64,000 nt of DNA from Echiichthys vipera (lineage: Eukaryota; Chordata; Actinopteri; Perciformes; Trachinidae): assembly GCA_963691815.1 (NCBI GenBank), contig OY829647.1, positions 12,731,360-12,795,359 of the forward strand, given 5' to 3'. Of the stretch, positions 14,295 to 27,957 are shown piece by piece; position 1 is the stretch's first letter; each line of letters begins with the position of its first letter. A model generated the notes under the pieces. It saw only the letters and a program-made list of their open reading frames with translations, ran no database searches and was not told the origin of the DNA. A program made the position numbers and the translations under genes.

Positions 14295-14300
14295 TTTATT
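14295..14300 (-). terminator. AIMP1 polyadenylation signal AATAAA
   Basis: AATAAA on the minus strand lies about 120 nt after the stop codon, implying a short 3' UTR with cleavage near 14270-14285. The AATAAA that overlaps the stop is probably too close to be the main signal. Confidence 0.6.
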
Positions 14301-14418
14301 GAAAATCTTCAAAGCATTTACTTCCATTCATCACCCTCCTGTTTCTCAACTCAATCATCTTCATCACGGCGGATAATTGCCAAGTAAACACTGAGCTATT
14401 TCAGGCAGCTCTATTATT

Positions 14419-14585
14419 TTATTTGATTCCACTGTTGCTCATGGTTTGGGCTTTGCACACTCCCTTGCCGGCGACTTCAAAGGCAGCTCCCTTGTAGGTT
14501 GCGACACACTCGCTGTCCGTGCGTAGGTCCGGCTGAATCTGCTCCCACACCTTTTTTTTGGGGTTCAGCTCCTTGTCCGGTTCAC
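14419..14585 (-). CDS. aimp1: AIMP1 exon 7, EMAP II C-terminus and stop (residues 254-308)
   Basis: The acceptor GATTGCAG precedes 14585. It encodes GEPDKELNPKKKVWEQIQPD and ends in AQTMSNSGIK with a TAA at 14421-14419. An AATAAA overlaps the stop codon, and a better-placed one lies about 120 nt downstream. Confidence 0.96.
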
Positions 14586-17500
14586 CTGCAATCAAGGAGT
14601 CAGTTTGACGCATTATAAAGTCTGTTCTTTGCTCATCCAACACACATGCAGGATTGATCCAGGACTGATGTTTTTGAACTTTTTGTGCTATGTCATATGT
14701 TGCATGATCTCCTGAAACTCTGTTAATATATTCATATGAAATCAGAAATAGTATAGATATTACACAGCGGAGATGTATGTGAGAATCCAAATGTCCTACT
14801 CAGTTGGACTATCAAACTGACTTTACCCTGCCAGCTCCCTAATACCTAATAAGTCTCTGTATTGTCCGACTCAGCCCATGCGTAAAATAGAGCAGATCAT
14901 TGCCCAGAGAATTCACAGTGAGCGAGCAGATGTGTTGATGACATTTCTATCACGTGGCTGGTGTGAAATAGTAAGAAAACAAACATCCAAGGGTGAAGAA
15001 GAAGGGTGAAGGAAATGTCTAATTGGAGAGATGACGAGAGTTGGAAACCTCCGTCTGTAAGGGCAGACGCCAAAATCAGACAGTTTCAAGGAGCGGCAGG
15101 AGACTCACTTGTTTATGGCCAAATTACGGCCTAGCTATGTGACTGTGGCGTAATCCGGGCTATGTCCTGCCTCCTGCACGCTATACCCAGACGCAACCCC
15201 TTGTCTACTGTACACCAAAAGGAGGATAGGCAAGTCTATTTATATAGCACATTTCAGCAACTGGGCAATTCAAAGTGCTTTACAAAAAATATTATAGAGC
15301 AATTAAAAACATAGGAAGAGAATATAAAATGAAAAGCTAAAATAAAATAAGACAGGAATAAAATACAAGAATAAAAGTTACAGAGAAGTGTAAGAAATAA
15401 ATAACTCTCTCTATTGATGTCATAATGAACCTGGAGATATGTTTATCGCAGTTTTTGAAACTGTCTTTTTTCTCTTCTTACCAGTGTTGCATTTCTCCAT
15501 CGAGATATTTTGTAATTTGTAACAAAATATATACATTTGTATTTTTAGAATCAAAATCTAAAAGGTCATTGACTGACAACCAAAAAGGCATCGATGTGGA
15601 AGAGGAAAGCTGAATATTTGAGTGTTGTTTCCAGTGATATACCGCTTTGTGATCATCTTTGTGTTATCTGGGTGAAAAGGCAACTTGTAAATGTCTAAAG
15701 GACATTTTAGAGCTTTTATTAGAAAAAAACAAAACAGCTATTTATAAACTACCTTTGACTTCCCTTAATGGATTTTTCATAGTCAGCATACACTAATACA
15801 ATCTGTGTTATAAGCTCAAGCCAATGCAAATGGTGAGTGAATGACGACGATTCATCAGGCCAAATCGAATTTTATTCATCCCATGTGACCTGTGAATAGT
15901 TTGACTTTCCATCATGTTCTATTAGAGCGTCAGCTGTTCATAGCCCTAATTCAAAACATCTAAACCTTCTCAGAATCAAAGTCCGCATTAAGGGAAAATA
16001 ATTAGGCGAGGTTCTTATTTCACAATGCCTTTGTTTTTGATGTTGCCACCCAGCATTTGTGAAAATTCATAGCCTGTATTGGCCGGCTTCTGTCTGGTGT
16101 GAACCTCTCTAAATAACCATCTCCGGGTATGAGGACACAAATGTGTTTCATTTCCCAGTGCTGCCATTTCTGCCAGTTTACGACCCAAGAGTGGCAACAA
16201 TCCGTTTTGATCAGAAGCGTGAAAGAGGTTTTGATGAGCAACTTGAGCACATTCTTAAGTTCAAGCAGAAGTACTGGGCCCCATTAGTTGGGGAAATGTG
16301 GGCAATTACAACCATGTACTAACACCAGCAAGGGATTGGTTGTAACTGAATCTGTATTATGGCCCTTAGGTGGGAGAAAAGAGGGAAAGAAAAAACTTGA
16401 ACAAGGTCTCAACACCACGAAGAACCAACATCAACCAAGTTGTCAGAGGCTGGTTTGAATAGGACTCTATTTAATGAAGCATGTATGGATAAAAATGATT
16501 CCGGTGAAAGAGATCCCTCATGAATCACACTGCTTTAAGAGTGTCTGGAACATGTGTACTGCAGAGATGAAAGCCTCGGCGGATGCAGCTGGGTTGTGGC
16601 TACTTGGACCACACCTTCATCACATTCTGCTCTTTGTTGTTTTTCACCGGGAACTCCAGTTTTAGTTATTGTTCTCAGAAGAATATGAGAATAACAAAAC
16701 CAATCCTCTGCTCAACACCAATATTCAACATAGCAAACTTCCAATATATTGTAAAGTGTCTAATATAGACTTTTATAATTAGGGACTTAAATCACAAGCG
16801 CTCCAGCTTGATGGTGGCACTCTTTGATTTTAGGCCACATTCATTAGAGGTTGTGTTTGGAATACCTATCAGGCAGGACCCAGACTTTTGTACAGTCTAG
16901 TTAATGTGTAAATAAATGAGGAATAGGGTTCACATGTTTTTTTTCCCAAACTCATTTACATCAGTGGAACTTAACAAGACAGGAGACTTATCTCTCCGAC
17001 TGACTATTAAATTAAAAAAACAGAGTAGGTTACATTCCTAGCAATGATCATTGATTAGTCTGTCAAATCAACAGTCACAGACCATTTAGCCACCACCAAA
17101 CAGAACTGAGGAGTTGTTCAATGAGAGCTTTCAGTGGGGTACGAGAACGTATCATGATGGTGTTGTTTCTGGCAGTGAGAATGTTAAACGACACCCTTCA
17201 TCTGCTAAAGTAAGGCTTTTTGTGGAACTAGGCTGGGAAATTCTTTCAGCAGGCTTAATCCCATGACAATCATAGACAGTCACTCAGCAATGTGGGAAGC
17301 ATAATCTGTTTTTGAGGGTACAGTAATCTGGTGCTGGTACCTGGGAAGCCCTGGAAAGTAAGTCTGTCCCCTGGTGCTGCTCCACTTGGAGGATCGAGAA
17401 TTTCGACCTTGTCCGGTGAGCTGGCACACATGACCATAGCCTGGGACACCACTCCTCTCATCTTGGCTGGCTTCAGGTTACACAGCAGGACTGCCATGCG

Positions 17501-20500
17501 GTTCTGCATCTGCACGGGCGACAGAAGATTGAATACCTTTTCACAACCCATAAGCCATGACATTAGAGAAAAGAAACGTATTATACTGAATTTATTGAAA
17601 ACAAATAAAACACCATTAACTAATGTAGTCTGAAAGAGAACTTCATTGTTCAATAAAAAAATAACCACATTTCAAATCTCATAATTTGAAATCCCTTTAT
17701 CTGAGGTTTATTGTTGGTTCGCCTCATTTTATAAACCAAAGCGAACAAACTAGAACATTTTAAACTTGAACCCGGAGGCCTTTGTGGCTCACCAAAAACC
17801 AAGACCAGAGGCTTGTATACCAAATAAATAACCATACCCGTTTTTGAGGGACATCCTCAAAGAAATGGCTAAATAAATGTAAAATGTCAACAAGTTGCTT
17901 TGACAAAGTTTTGGTAGTAGTTTATTTTTAAATCATGGATAGTATGTGAATGTTCTGTCACAGTATTTACTATAATATAATGCATTTCCGCATATAATTC
18001 ACTCCTGCTAGCTCGACAGAAATAGATAAGTGCTTATACAAATAAGATGTTGACAAGAAAAAGATAACAAGAAAGTAAATTAATAACTTGATTTTAGACT
18101 GAGTAATGGACTGATGTGGACACACAAAAGGCAGCAGTTGCCAACAGTGTCAACCATTGTAAGAAGCTAATGTCTAATACTTGTCTGTGTGCATGGAAAA
18201 GCTGTAGTAGCTTCCAAGTAATTTTCCTGTTTTTGGACAGGGTTTGTTACACATGATTTTAGTGAGCACATGGTTCCATTTAAATTATATAAACTTTCTA
18301 CATAGAGTATAATGCAGAAATGTAATACACAAAGGCTTCCTGGTCTAGAAATATTAAGAGACAAACTCTGTCAATACTGTCGACCATTAAAGTAAGTAGA
18401 GCACAAATTAGTTTGCTCCAACAGCAAATCATAATAGCAAAAGCAAAATAAAACACAAATATGAAATGTTAAGTCTCTAAGCAAAACCGTCAGTATGGAG
18501 TTTAAGTAAGAAGGCACTTTAAATGGACTAATAAATTCTTATTACGACCCCAGTGAGCCATTAATGTATACATACATACATATAGAGCCCTGCTTGTGTC
18601 TAGTGAAAACAACTCTCATATAGGGTCTCTGCAGGGATTCATGAAGTTAATATGAAAAGTCTAGTATACATTTTCCTCACACGTTAGCAGACACTGTAGT
18701 TGGCCGGCAGATGTTGATTTTGACATTAAAGGCTGGCAACCCACGAGACATGCAAAAACTAGCTAAATCAGTGAATGTATGTGAATCTGTTCAGGGGGCA
18801 GCATGAATCTTGAGGGAGCCACCAAGCGCTACACGAGAACGCCCTGGCATCAGGCACAGCCGTTGACTGTGTTTATCGTCATTAAATCCCGTGAAAATGA
18901 GACCAGGCTGCTACAGTATATAACCACACAGACCTCTACGCACATCAGACTGCTTGGTTATAATGCGACTCCGCCTGACATTTCTCCATTCTCGGCTAAG
19001 ATGGACGGCACAGAGCTGCAGTGTTTCAGTGTTTACACTGTATAAATTAGCGGCTAGTTTAGCCAGGCAGGTTGCTGAGTCTCTCCTGTAGCTCCTCACA
19101 GGATGCTGAACACAAACACATTACTGACGAGATGGATTCTCATGTTATCTTGATAATACAGTTGCCGTACAACTGTGGCTTAACTGGTGTGTATAATAAC
19201 CTAGCAACTAGAGTGGAGACTTATATTGTACCTTTTCCAGAGGTATGTGCTTGACCAACCCGCTGACCACTGTCCTTGGAGAAGCCTCTCCCACATCAAC
19301 CTGCTCCACATAGAGACTGTCGGCATCTGGGTGCTTCTCTGCTGTGATTATACGTCCAACACGCAGGTCCAGACGAGACACGTCCACCTTGGCATCTTCT
19401 TGGCTGGGGGCTGCCTGCTTCTTTTCTGCTTTCTCTCCTCCTGGCAGGAAAAAGGCATACATTGTTACTACATGCTCCATGTGGAAGTTCTTTTTTTTTT
19501 TTTTTTCAAATTTGTTTGATTAAATTTTGCAGACAAGTACACAAGAAAAAGCACTACAGCTGTATAGTGTGTCTGCAAGAAACATATCCATGTGGAAATT
19601 TAATATCATTTTAGTATTTCTTTGCTATCAGTTTGTGCAATTTCAGTGGTATTTGCTATACTGATTTTGCCTGGTGTTGGCAGTTTTGTTGGGTGCCCTT
19701 TCAGCACAGACAGTCAGACAGTAGCTATCCATCATACGTTAAGGGAAGGTTTTGCTGAAGAGGGGCATCTGTGAAAGTTTTCATGCTAAATGCGCGTGAT
19801 ATTATCGGAAATGCTGATTTAAAAGCACTGAGGATATTTAAGCCGACTGGTCTTGTTCCAAGGGAAATTATAAAAAACAAATTATAGTTGAAAGAATACT
19901 GGGCATCTGTCTGGAATCTGATTTAATTTCCTCCCATAAATGAAAATAAAGTCCACCAATGACAGGCCTCGGGGTTGCATGCAGGAGCATACGTTTCAAG
20001 TGATCCTTAAGTAAATAAAAAAATTAAGCAAAAGACAATTACTTTTTCCCCTCTTCCCAGAAATGTGGGGTACATAAAGTACCTTGACTAAATGACAATA
20101 CCAATACCCACTTTTGGCTGAGTGCAACATGATCCAATGACATAGCAGAATAGCAGATGCTTCCTCCCGACAGACAGAGTACCTTTCACTTGACTGGTTT
20201 GCTTACACATTCATTCCAGTGGGTTGCAGTGATCAAATGATCACACGGTCTTTAATCATTTCTCTGAGCCCACACCAGCTCTAAAGAATATGAATTCCAA
20301 CCCCTGCCTTTGATTTTCAACATTTCTCCTCTGTGTAATCAATGCTCTGCTGTGATGACAGCATAGCGACCGGGACAACACTAAGGTCCCACATGGCTTT
20401 GTAGACTAACAAGTGATGACTGTTTGCATGAGGTGAAAACACAAAGAATTTAACACTTACGACACCTTATAAAGAGGAATAATTAACTCATTAACAGCTC

Positions 20501-23500
20501 CCTAACATCTGGATATAAGAAATACCAGACAAAGCAATGAATTTGTCAGTGTCTTCAAGCTTGTTTCTTTCTCCTCCTAATTTATAACCTTGTAAACACA
20601 TCATGTGCTAATTATTCCTCGTCTATAATTTTTCTATTTTCTTGTTGAATGCCATTATATTTGGCACATAAGGACACTTTGGTTTTATGATCCACAAAAC
20701 ATTAAATCATTCTCAAATTGGATTCAATTGGTGACTTTACACAAGGACGCCTCCTCACAAATGTAGCTTATGAATCATAAAACTCTACAACAAATGAAAC
20801 TTCACTAATCGACTTTCTGCTGAGGCCCATTGATCCATTAAGAGGCAGATATCGCTTCCTTACATCCGTTATCACCCGATATTAGAAATCTGAGTGCAAA
20901 AACGTGCTTGGAGAAAGTCAAATGACTCTTGAAGAACACTGTGCTCCATCTGTCTTACTGTTGAGGGAAAGAAAGGATCTTAAGCGAGACCTTGCGTCCC
21001 AAATAATCACAATAATAATGTTGATGGAGTCCAACTGCAGTGTTGAAGGGTCACTTTTATGGCTTTAATATGGTCCACCCTTCTAACAAACTGAAGCTGA
21101 AATACACGACACAAATGTTAATATATGACATATCTAGAGACATTCGATTGAATTTTATTGGATGTGAACACTTCAAAAGGATTTGTAATGAAACCCTGCA
21201 ATGTGCCGTCATTTTTTTTCTCAAGCTGATACCTTTTTTCTCTGGTTTCTTCTTTTTACTCTCATCTTTGGGAGGAGTGCTCTGGACAGCTGCAGCAGGG
21301 GAGGCAGAGGGTGCTGGTCCAGAGGGTTTGGGAGGGGTGGGCTTTGAAATGCACTCAACACTGTTGTCACCCGATGGCATGGCCACTGCCTGCACTACAG
21401 GAGAGACAAAGGGCAAAAGGTGAGTAGAAATAAATTATTAAATAGTGGATCATAGTTACTATTTGAAAGATTTTGTCCACGTTATCTCATGCACAGTTTT
21501 GGAAACATCCTGTGAAAGTATGATAAGACTTGAGCATAGCAGCACTGCCATGAAAGGAACCACTACTACTACTACTACTTCATAGTTGCCCCTTTTCACG
21601 CACACAGCTTTTTGCATCAACATAGTACGATAAAATGATACAGAGGGAGCTTTATTTACACACCCAGTGGGAGGACTGCTCTTCTGATGCAAACAGTTTA
21701 GATGGGAAAATGACACTGTCTCCAAGTTGATGGAAACAAGAAAATGGAGCCATAAAGCAAGAAACAATGTCCTACAATAACTCTCCAGAAAAAAATAACC
21801 CCTCATTTAAGGCGTCTGAAATCTAGTGCCTGTGTCTGACAAACATCGGTCTGCAGGCACACCACAGTCGCCATAATGCTTTTAATTACCTTAATTCTAT
21901 GTTAGGACCTGAGATCAGGACCTTTCCGGTTTACCTAGGAATTATGAATAACAACCTCTTAAACTCTTGACATACCCTTTTAGTTTGCTCTTAAGGCTTT
22001 TAACACTGAAAATCAACTGTCTACACACTATATGACAATAACATACTGTATGTTGTTTACAGTGAGGTTATATGCTCGCTCCATTATATCAAATTAAGTT
22101 ATTGTAGATGTTCTACATCATTTTATGCACTTTTTATGCATGTATCCCTGGAAACAAAAACAATTAAATTAAAAATGCACTATTAAATATTGTGGTATTA
22201 AAAACGAATGACATTATTGTGTGTAATACAAAAGGGCTAGTAGTGACGAACCCACACAGAATTATCAGCCACTTAAAGGAGACTGAATATTGGACTTAAA
22301 TTTGTTACCTATCCAGAAACGCACTACCAAACGAATGCTTCTGTTGCTCTGTGTATGCTGGATGTGTAAACAGACAACAATATGCATTTGCCATAACAGC
22401 TTGATGTTGCGATAATATGACAAACAAAAAATGTTTGCAGCTTTAAGTTCAGTGGGTTTGAACAAAGTAATGTCTTGAACTTTAAAATGGTGTTGAATGA
22501 CGTTTGTTGTTGTGGTCCAAATTTTGTCCCTCATTTGTTATTGGAACTATAATTTGAAAATGATTAATAAAGAAAATTGATGTTAAAAAAAATGGTGTTG
22601 AAACAAATGTGATACTGAAGCTCAGTTCTCACAGCCTTTATTTATTGGCTGCAGAAATGTTGTTTTTCCCTCAAGGCACGGTTATATTTGTACACAATAT
22701 TTTGTTTTTCTCATCTCAATAACAAATTAGAAAAGCCGACTGAAACTCCTTTCAAAAAAGGTTCATATTTATACATGTTTTGATTTAGCTGTTTTATGCC
22801 ACCTGAAATCCATTGAAAAGAAACTCCATAAAGTAAACATCACAATTAGATACAATGTGTGGAAAAATCGTCTCGGGTGTATTGGAAGGAACACATTCCT
22901 TCTACGTTCCAACACCAACATATTGAGTCTTTTTAAATAGGGTTAAATTGCTTTTTTTCTTCCAGTCCAATTTTATTCCTGCAGCGTCTTTCTGGAAAAC
23001 ATTAAATGTGTGTTAATGATCAGGGCTGGTTGAATGTCAACGTATGTCAGATGCTAAATAGCTGACATGTTGTCCCCATCACTCTAATGGGGATTCTTGA
23101 AGCGCTATGGCTGCTTATAATAAAAACACAAAAAAACCCAGATCTGGTTATATTGGGCTTGGGCGAGAATTCACAAGATGTTATCATTGATAGTACAAAC
23201 CAAACAATGCTATAATGAGCAACAACTGACATCAAATGTTCATATGGCAGGCACAAACAACCACTTATAACTACATATAAAGGTTAACATCAAGGTCTTT
23301 TTTAAGACAAACAAACATTTGGGAACCAAATCTAACATACCTCCCCTCTTCTTCTCTTTTTCCAGCAGCTGTTTTTTTAGTTCCTCAATGTCATTCTTCA
23401 GTTTGGCATTTTCCACCATCAGCTTCTTTTCTTCTCTGACACTGGCCTGGACGACTGCAGCAAGGCACATTTTTGTTAGCTCTCAACACTGGAATGAAAT

Positions 23501-24634
23501 TTCACTATCCCACAGGACATTTTAAGAACTCCTGAACTAGTACAAGTGCACTACCAAAGCCATGAAATTGTCCATTAATTCAGTTTTTGGATCTAAAATA
23601 GTCACATGGAGTCTTAAATTACAATAAAACCCTCGCTATTTTTGCCATTTTGGAATAATTCATGTGTCCTGCATTGTGCAGGCGATACATTTGAAGTATG
23701 TTTTTACACAGGACCATGGAGATCAGTCAAAATGGAAATTAATCATTTGCAGAACTGCAACAGAAATAGAAACCCCCCATTACACTTTGTTAAAATAAGA
23801 CAGAACTCTAAAAACAATAACATCAATCAATCAGACTTTAACAATTTTCATACATTTAAAATGTAACACAAAGTGCTTCACTCAGTACAACCTCCCTCCT
23901 CCCCTTCACACAAAGCAGAAAAATAAAAAATAAGCATCCAATAAAAACAGGAACTGAGGTAAAACTATGATTCATGTCATGTAGCTATACAATGTAGCTA
24001 TACATTTGTTTGTTTGTTTATTTATCAATTAATTACTTTCAGGTCAATGGTAATATGAATGAGATGAGTGAGCTTTACTGTATTTGGCTGATTTGACCCC
24101 CATTTTTATGAGTCAAGCTTAAAGATACCATAGGAAATTACCTTCAGAATGACAATTTTTGTAAATTTAAGTGCTTTCTTTCTATAACTGGAACGTCAGG
24201 TTTCATAAGACTGCTAGTATTCCTACAGGGATTTAGCGTTTTGAATAATGAGACTGGAATCTGACTGTGAATCATATGTACGTAAGCAGCTCTTCAGCCA
24301 AAACATTATGTCACTCCTACCACCTATACAGAAATTCAGTATGTACTACACTTGAGCACAGCATCAGGACTTTTTGCAAAGAAATGTTGTCTAAGTAGAC
24401 AAATATGATATAGTATACTATAAGCCTAAATAAAATCAATGTAAGACAAAATATTGTAGTATGTCATAATGAATTGACTTGTAAAAAGATTACAAAATGT
24501 CCGATGTCTGAATGTGCGCGTCTCTTACTGGCTTTCTCCTTCAGCAGTTGGACTTGTCGTTTCAGGTACTCGATGATCTGGTCAGCCTCGGTCGCTCGCT
24601 GCTCCAGCCTCAACAAAGAATTGGGACTTGACAT
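14419..24634 (-). CDS. aimp1: AIMP1 (p43, EMAP II precursor), full coding span of six exons
   Basis: Coding exons on the minus strand are 24634-24529, 23454-23341, 21394-21233, 19440-19232, 17509-17341 and 14585-14419. They total 927 nt, giving 308 residues and a TAA stop; human AIMP1 is 312. Residues about 5-73 are a leucine-rich amphipathic helix with heptad character, the region known in the family to bind arginyl- and glutaminyl-tRNA synthetases. Residues about 110-136 are a lysine-rich linker. Residues about 146-308 are the EMAP II-like OB-fold tRNA-binding domain. The cytokine heptapeptide region reads RVGRIIT (154-160), and the C-terminus is AQTMSNSGIK as in vertebrates. The family protein scaffolds the multi-tRNA-synthetase complex in the cytosol and can be processed and secreted as EMAP II. 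The start at 24634 aligns with the main human start and has A at -3. A start nine codons upstream is possible (see exon 1). TBCK lies divergently next door. Confidence 0.96.
14586..17340 (-). other. AIMP1 intron 6
   Basis: A 2.75-kb intron between exons 6 and 7. Apart from the family C repeat it holds no recognised element; open frames in it have no conserved features. Confidence 0.8.
15229..15395. repeat. Dispersed teleost repeat family C, short copy in AIMP1 intron 6
   Basis: GGCAAGTCTATTTATATAGC, GGGCAATTCAAAGTGCTTTA and then an A-rich stretch. The same opening block recurs at 29260. Confidence 0.65.
17341..17509 (-). CDS. aimp1: AIMP1 exon 6, EMAP II domain core (residues 198-254)
   Basis: The exon lies between a TGCAG acceptor and a GTACCA donor. 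It encodes MQNRMAVLLCNLKPAKMRGV and then SQAMVMCASSPDKVEIL. This is the most strongly conserved strand-loop block of the tRNA-binding OB-fold. The final Gly codon is split G|GT. Confidence 0.96.
17510..19231 (-). other. AIMP1 intron 5
   Basis: A 1.7-kb intron in phase 0. No repeat, RNA or exon recognised in it. Confidence 0.8.
19232..19440 (-). CDS. aimp1: AIMP1 exon 5, start of EMAP II domain (residues 128-197)
   Basis: The exon lies between a TGCCAG acceptor and a GTACAA donor. It encodes VDVSRLDLRVGRIITAEKHP, then DADSLYVEQVDVGE and SGLVKHIPLEK. This is the opening half of the OB-fold shared with bacterial Trbp111, MetRS and TyrRS C-termini. It ends in phase 0. Confidence 0.96.
19441..21232 (-). 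other. AIMP1 intron 4
   Basis: A 1.8-kb intron. Near 19489-19506 there is an 18-base T run on the plus strand close to the exon 5 acceptor. Nothing else recognised. Confidence 0.8.
21233..21394 (-). CDS. aimp1: AIMP1 exon 4, Ser/Pro/Lys linker (residues 74-128)
   Basis: The exon lies between a CTGTAG acceptor and a GTATCA donor. It encodes a low-complexity Pro/Ala/Ser stretch followed by KDESKKKKPEKK. This linker is the least conserved part of the protein; its basic end adds non-specific tRNA affinity in the family. Phases fit both neighbours. Confidence 0.88.
21395..23340 (-). other. AIMP1 intron 3
   Basis: A 1.9-kb intron with a short (CTA)n run at about 21562-21580. No exon or complete repeat recognised. 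Confidence 0.8.
23341..23454 (-). CDS. aimp1: AIMP1 exon 3, coiled-coil segment (residues 36-74)
   Basis: The exon lies between a TGCAG acceptor and a GTATGT donor. It encodes VREEKKLMVENAKLKNDIEE and an LKKQLLEKEKK tail, matching the human REEKKLRVENAKLKKEIEELK segment closely. Leucines are spaced as in a heptad helix. Confidence 0.94.
23455..24528 (-). other. AIMP1 intron 2
   Basis: A 1.07-kb intron with a 13-bp imperfect tandem (ATGTAGCTATACA) near 23979-24005 and a short TTTG run. Nothing else seen. Confidence 0.75.
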
Positions 24635-24659
24635 CTTGAAGAGTGAGCGAGCTAAAGAC
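24529..24659 (-). CDS. aimp1: AIMP1 exon 2, N-terminal helix (residues 1-36)
   Basis: The acceptor TTAG precedes 24659 and the donor GTAAGA follows 24529. The first 25 nt are 5' UTR, or coding if the junction start is used. Coding starts at 24634 (MSSPNSLLRLEQRATEAD) and resembles human MANNDAVLKRLEQKGAEAD. The last codon is split as A|TC (Ile). Confidence 0.93.
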
Positions 24660-27171
24660 CTAATGGACAAAAAAAGACATTCAGAAACAATCTCAACACC
24701 AGAAACACCTAGATATTAGAGCTTTTGAAATGAAAACATGTCATTAAGGGGCCAATTCAGCAATGTCTCTCATAGATGAGAGTATCTTTCCTTTAGTTTT
24801 AAATTGAAGCAACAGTTCATGCATCAAGCTCACAGATTATGGAATGGATACTTTTAAAGTTACTCTATTCCATGTTATTTCAACTTTACTCAAGTGACAC
24901 TGGCAGTGTAAAAAAAGAGATGGTATTCTAAAGTACTATGCTGCACATCTACAAGGATACATGTTTGGAGTTACAAGGTTTGCATTCCAGTACAACGCCA
25001 CCACAAACTACAGCCTCTAAAATGACCACTGAGTTAAGTCAACTCCTCTCTGACAGTCTCTATAAAAACTTTTAATTTCCACAAACATGGTATGTGTTGC
25101 AGCCAGGTTGTTCTACAGGACTGCATAACGATATGCCTATTTTGTGAAACATGGCATAATATAATTTAATCTTATTGTCTAGACACTGTGGATGCCATAC
25201 TGCGATGCCTGAGAACAATTGCAAATGTTTTCCATGTGCAGCACTAGTACACATAAACCATGTGCTAATAGGATTTTTATGACTGATATATTATGGCTAG
25301 TTGCCCAAAGAGACAAAATCTGACCTCTGCCCACAGGGTATACTGAGAGATAAGCAGAATCAAAACCCGGTTAATTGCAAAGTAGATTTTCATGTACAAG
25401 AAATTGCTATAAGTATAGAAAAAAAGAAATGCATTTAAAAAATATTAAATAAGAAGAACATGTGTTGTGTCATCCAAGTCAAAGTCTTGGATGAATTTCC
25501 ATCTGTCGTTCATAGTAACAAGTGGTAAGAAGTGACGAGTCAGAAGTGACATGCAGGTCGCTTTTCCTTTAAACTACACAAATCATCAACTTCATTATGG
25601 ATTTAGTTTTAAAGGTTCAATTCACAATGAGATCAACCCCTCTTGGGCCACGCAACCAAAACACAATCGGACAGTTTGGGTTTTAAGTAATGTCACGTTG
25701 AGCTCTGCAAATTACTTCTTGAAGAAAGAGGAAAAGAAGGATTTTTACAAGGCTGAGGCATGGAGAAGAAAACTTCTTACACATATTACAGGGAGGCGCT
25801 GGAAAACAACAGCTGGCCGAAGATGAGAACAAAATGTTGGGGGATGAGGAAATTAGAAACACAAAAGAGCTGGAGTTGATAAAATCAAGGATCAAAGCAT
25901 TGCTTTTTGAGAAACTGAATTGATTTAAACAGGACCAGTGGTGGAGTAATGACAAGAGCCACAAAAAGGCTGATCTCATTTGGATAACCCCTGAAAATGG
26001 GTCCTGGGGCCGAGGTATGCTCGGCAGCATTAAGACATGATGGGTCATTTCAGTTTTGGATTTCAGAGTAGCTAATGGCCAAATGTGTTAACAATGTTAA
26101 AGTGACATGGGCTTTCAGCGGCCATACGGATGCCTGATTTACCCGTCGTCACGGTATCAAAGTGAAAATATCTTTGATTCATCTCCTTATTTGCCATTGT
26201 ATCAATTTAGCAGGTTAACTGCGCTATACAGGGGACAGCTGGGGCTCACCAGGGGATGGCATCTGCCTTATCACTCCTACAAATAGGCATGACAGGTTTG
26301 CTTAGTCATACAGTCCTTAATAGTCCATGCAAACATTTTATGTCCACATCCATTGTTAAATTTATATATCACAGACACTGCATAGCTATACACAACCCAC
26401 ACAGGTGGTTTGAATCAAATCTGTAAATCTGTTACATTTAACTATCAGCTTTCTCAGGTATTCGGTGTGACAGCCGACCCAACAGGATACAAGTGTTTTC
26501 TCCTTTCATGCTTCATTCCCACACTTAAAATAAACTGCAGGAGGATACTTCCCTACCTGTCTGCCAAACAGACCATTATAAATGAAAAGAGAGAAAAGTA
26601 TGCAGCACCACCTGAAGGCATTAGAAGGACCTACACATTCAAACTAAAAGGAAAATTAGATGTGTAGTCTTCAACACAAGATGTAGTCACTGCTATTCAG
26701 TAGACATACTGTATGAGCTCTTATGTCTCATATTTGCCCCTTAATTGTGTTTTTGATAATGCACATGCAAACATACATGTACACATAACTGAGTGAAATA
26801 AAAAAAATGACTAAAACACAAAATAACTGAGACACTCCTCAGTGTTTCACAGTAAAGGTCAGCCATGTATGAGCTATAGACATGATATTTCATTAAATGA
26901 GTTAATAATTTACCTCGGGCTAATAAGTGACAAAAATATACACCATACACAAACAGCAATAAAGAAAACAGGACAACAGCTAGGAACATTACAAAACAGA
27001 AACCTTTTGATTAGAGCTGCATCTATCACTCATCTTCAATATTTATGTATATTATGTACTTTATTTAATGTATTAGTTTTCTTTTTTTTAAATCACTGAT
27101 GTTTAGAGTATAAAATGTCATTACAATGATCCCATTGTGATATTTCCTATTTCCCTATTTACTAATTAGTT

Positions 27172-27265
27172 TATTCAATTCAATTTTATTTTTTTTATAG
27201 TGCCAAATCATAACAAAAGTTATCTCAGGACACTTTACAGAGTAGGTAAAGACCACACTCTATAA
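27172..27265. repeat. Dispersed teleost repeat fragment
   Basis: It contains TCAATTCAATTTTATT, AGTGCCAAATCATAACAAAA and GTTATCTCAGGACACTTTAC. I recall these as the conserved start of an abundant fish repeat. Confidence 0.55.
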
Positions 27266-27762
27266 CTTATTTATGGTTTACAACTATCCGGCAATCTTCA
27301 AACCACCATTAGACCAATTATTTTATTACTTTTTAACATATAATGTGTTATAGGAACAGTCATTGCTCAAATGGAATGCATGAGTGTTGTTGTTTAACTT
27401 AGGTTATTTTAATTTATTTTTATAATATACACTTTCCAAACACGTAGCATAGAGCAGATGTTCTTGGTTGTTTTTCAGCCAAGGACCCTTTACAACAATA
27501 GAGAATATATGCTGAGTGACCCCCTCACATACCTTCCTGACTAATTAGACATAGCCCATTTTGTTTTACACTTCTATAGTCTTAGTTATGTAAAAGAACA
27601 ACGCAACATTAATGTATGAGAGACATATTAGACATGTATCAAAAAGTATTTGAACTATCTCAACACAGAATACCCATAGATCAATGCAACTGGCATCAAT
27701 TCAATTAGCTGTAAGAATTCAAATTGCATTTCATAACACCAAAAGGCTGAGAGTTTATATCA

Positions 27763-27957
27763 CAGGTGTCAAACTGGTCCAGTAAAGGAGTGCTGTGGCT
27801 GCAGGTTTTCATTCCATCCAAGCAACAACACACCTGACTTATTCTATCACCTGAATTGTCTTCACACAGTTGAATTGTTGCATCAGTGTTTTTGCTTAGT
27901 TGGAATGAAAAGCTGCAGCCACAGAGGTCCTTTACTGGATCAGTTTGACGAACCCTG
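27763..27957. mobile_element. hAT-like MITE with 8-bp target duplication
   Basis: A 195-bp element with long, imperfect terminal inverted repeats. The left arm CAAACTGGTCCAGTAAAGGA matches the reverse complement of the right arm CAAACTGATCCAGTAAAGGA, and the match continues for about 47 bp per arm. It is flanked by an exact 8-bp repeat GTTTATAT (27753-27760 and 27958-27965). The size, lack of coding capacity and 8-bp duplication fit a hAT-type non-autonomous element. It sits in AIMP1 intron 1. Confidence 0.8.

Noticed and set aside
14586..14790. Upstream part of the ORF containing AIMP1 exon 7
   Set aside because: A clear acceptor at 14586-14588 and the reading of human AIMP1 show that coding starts at 14585; the rest is intron read-through.
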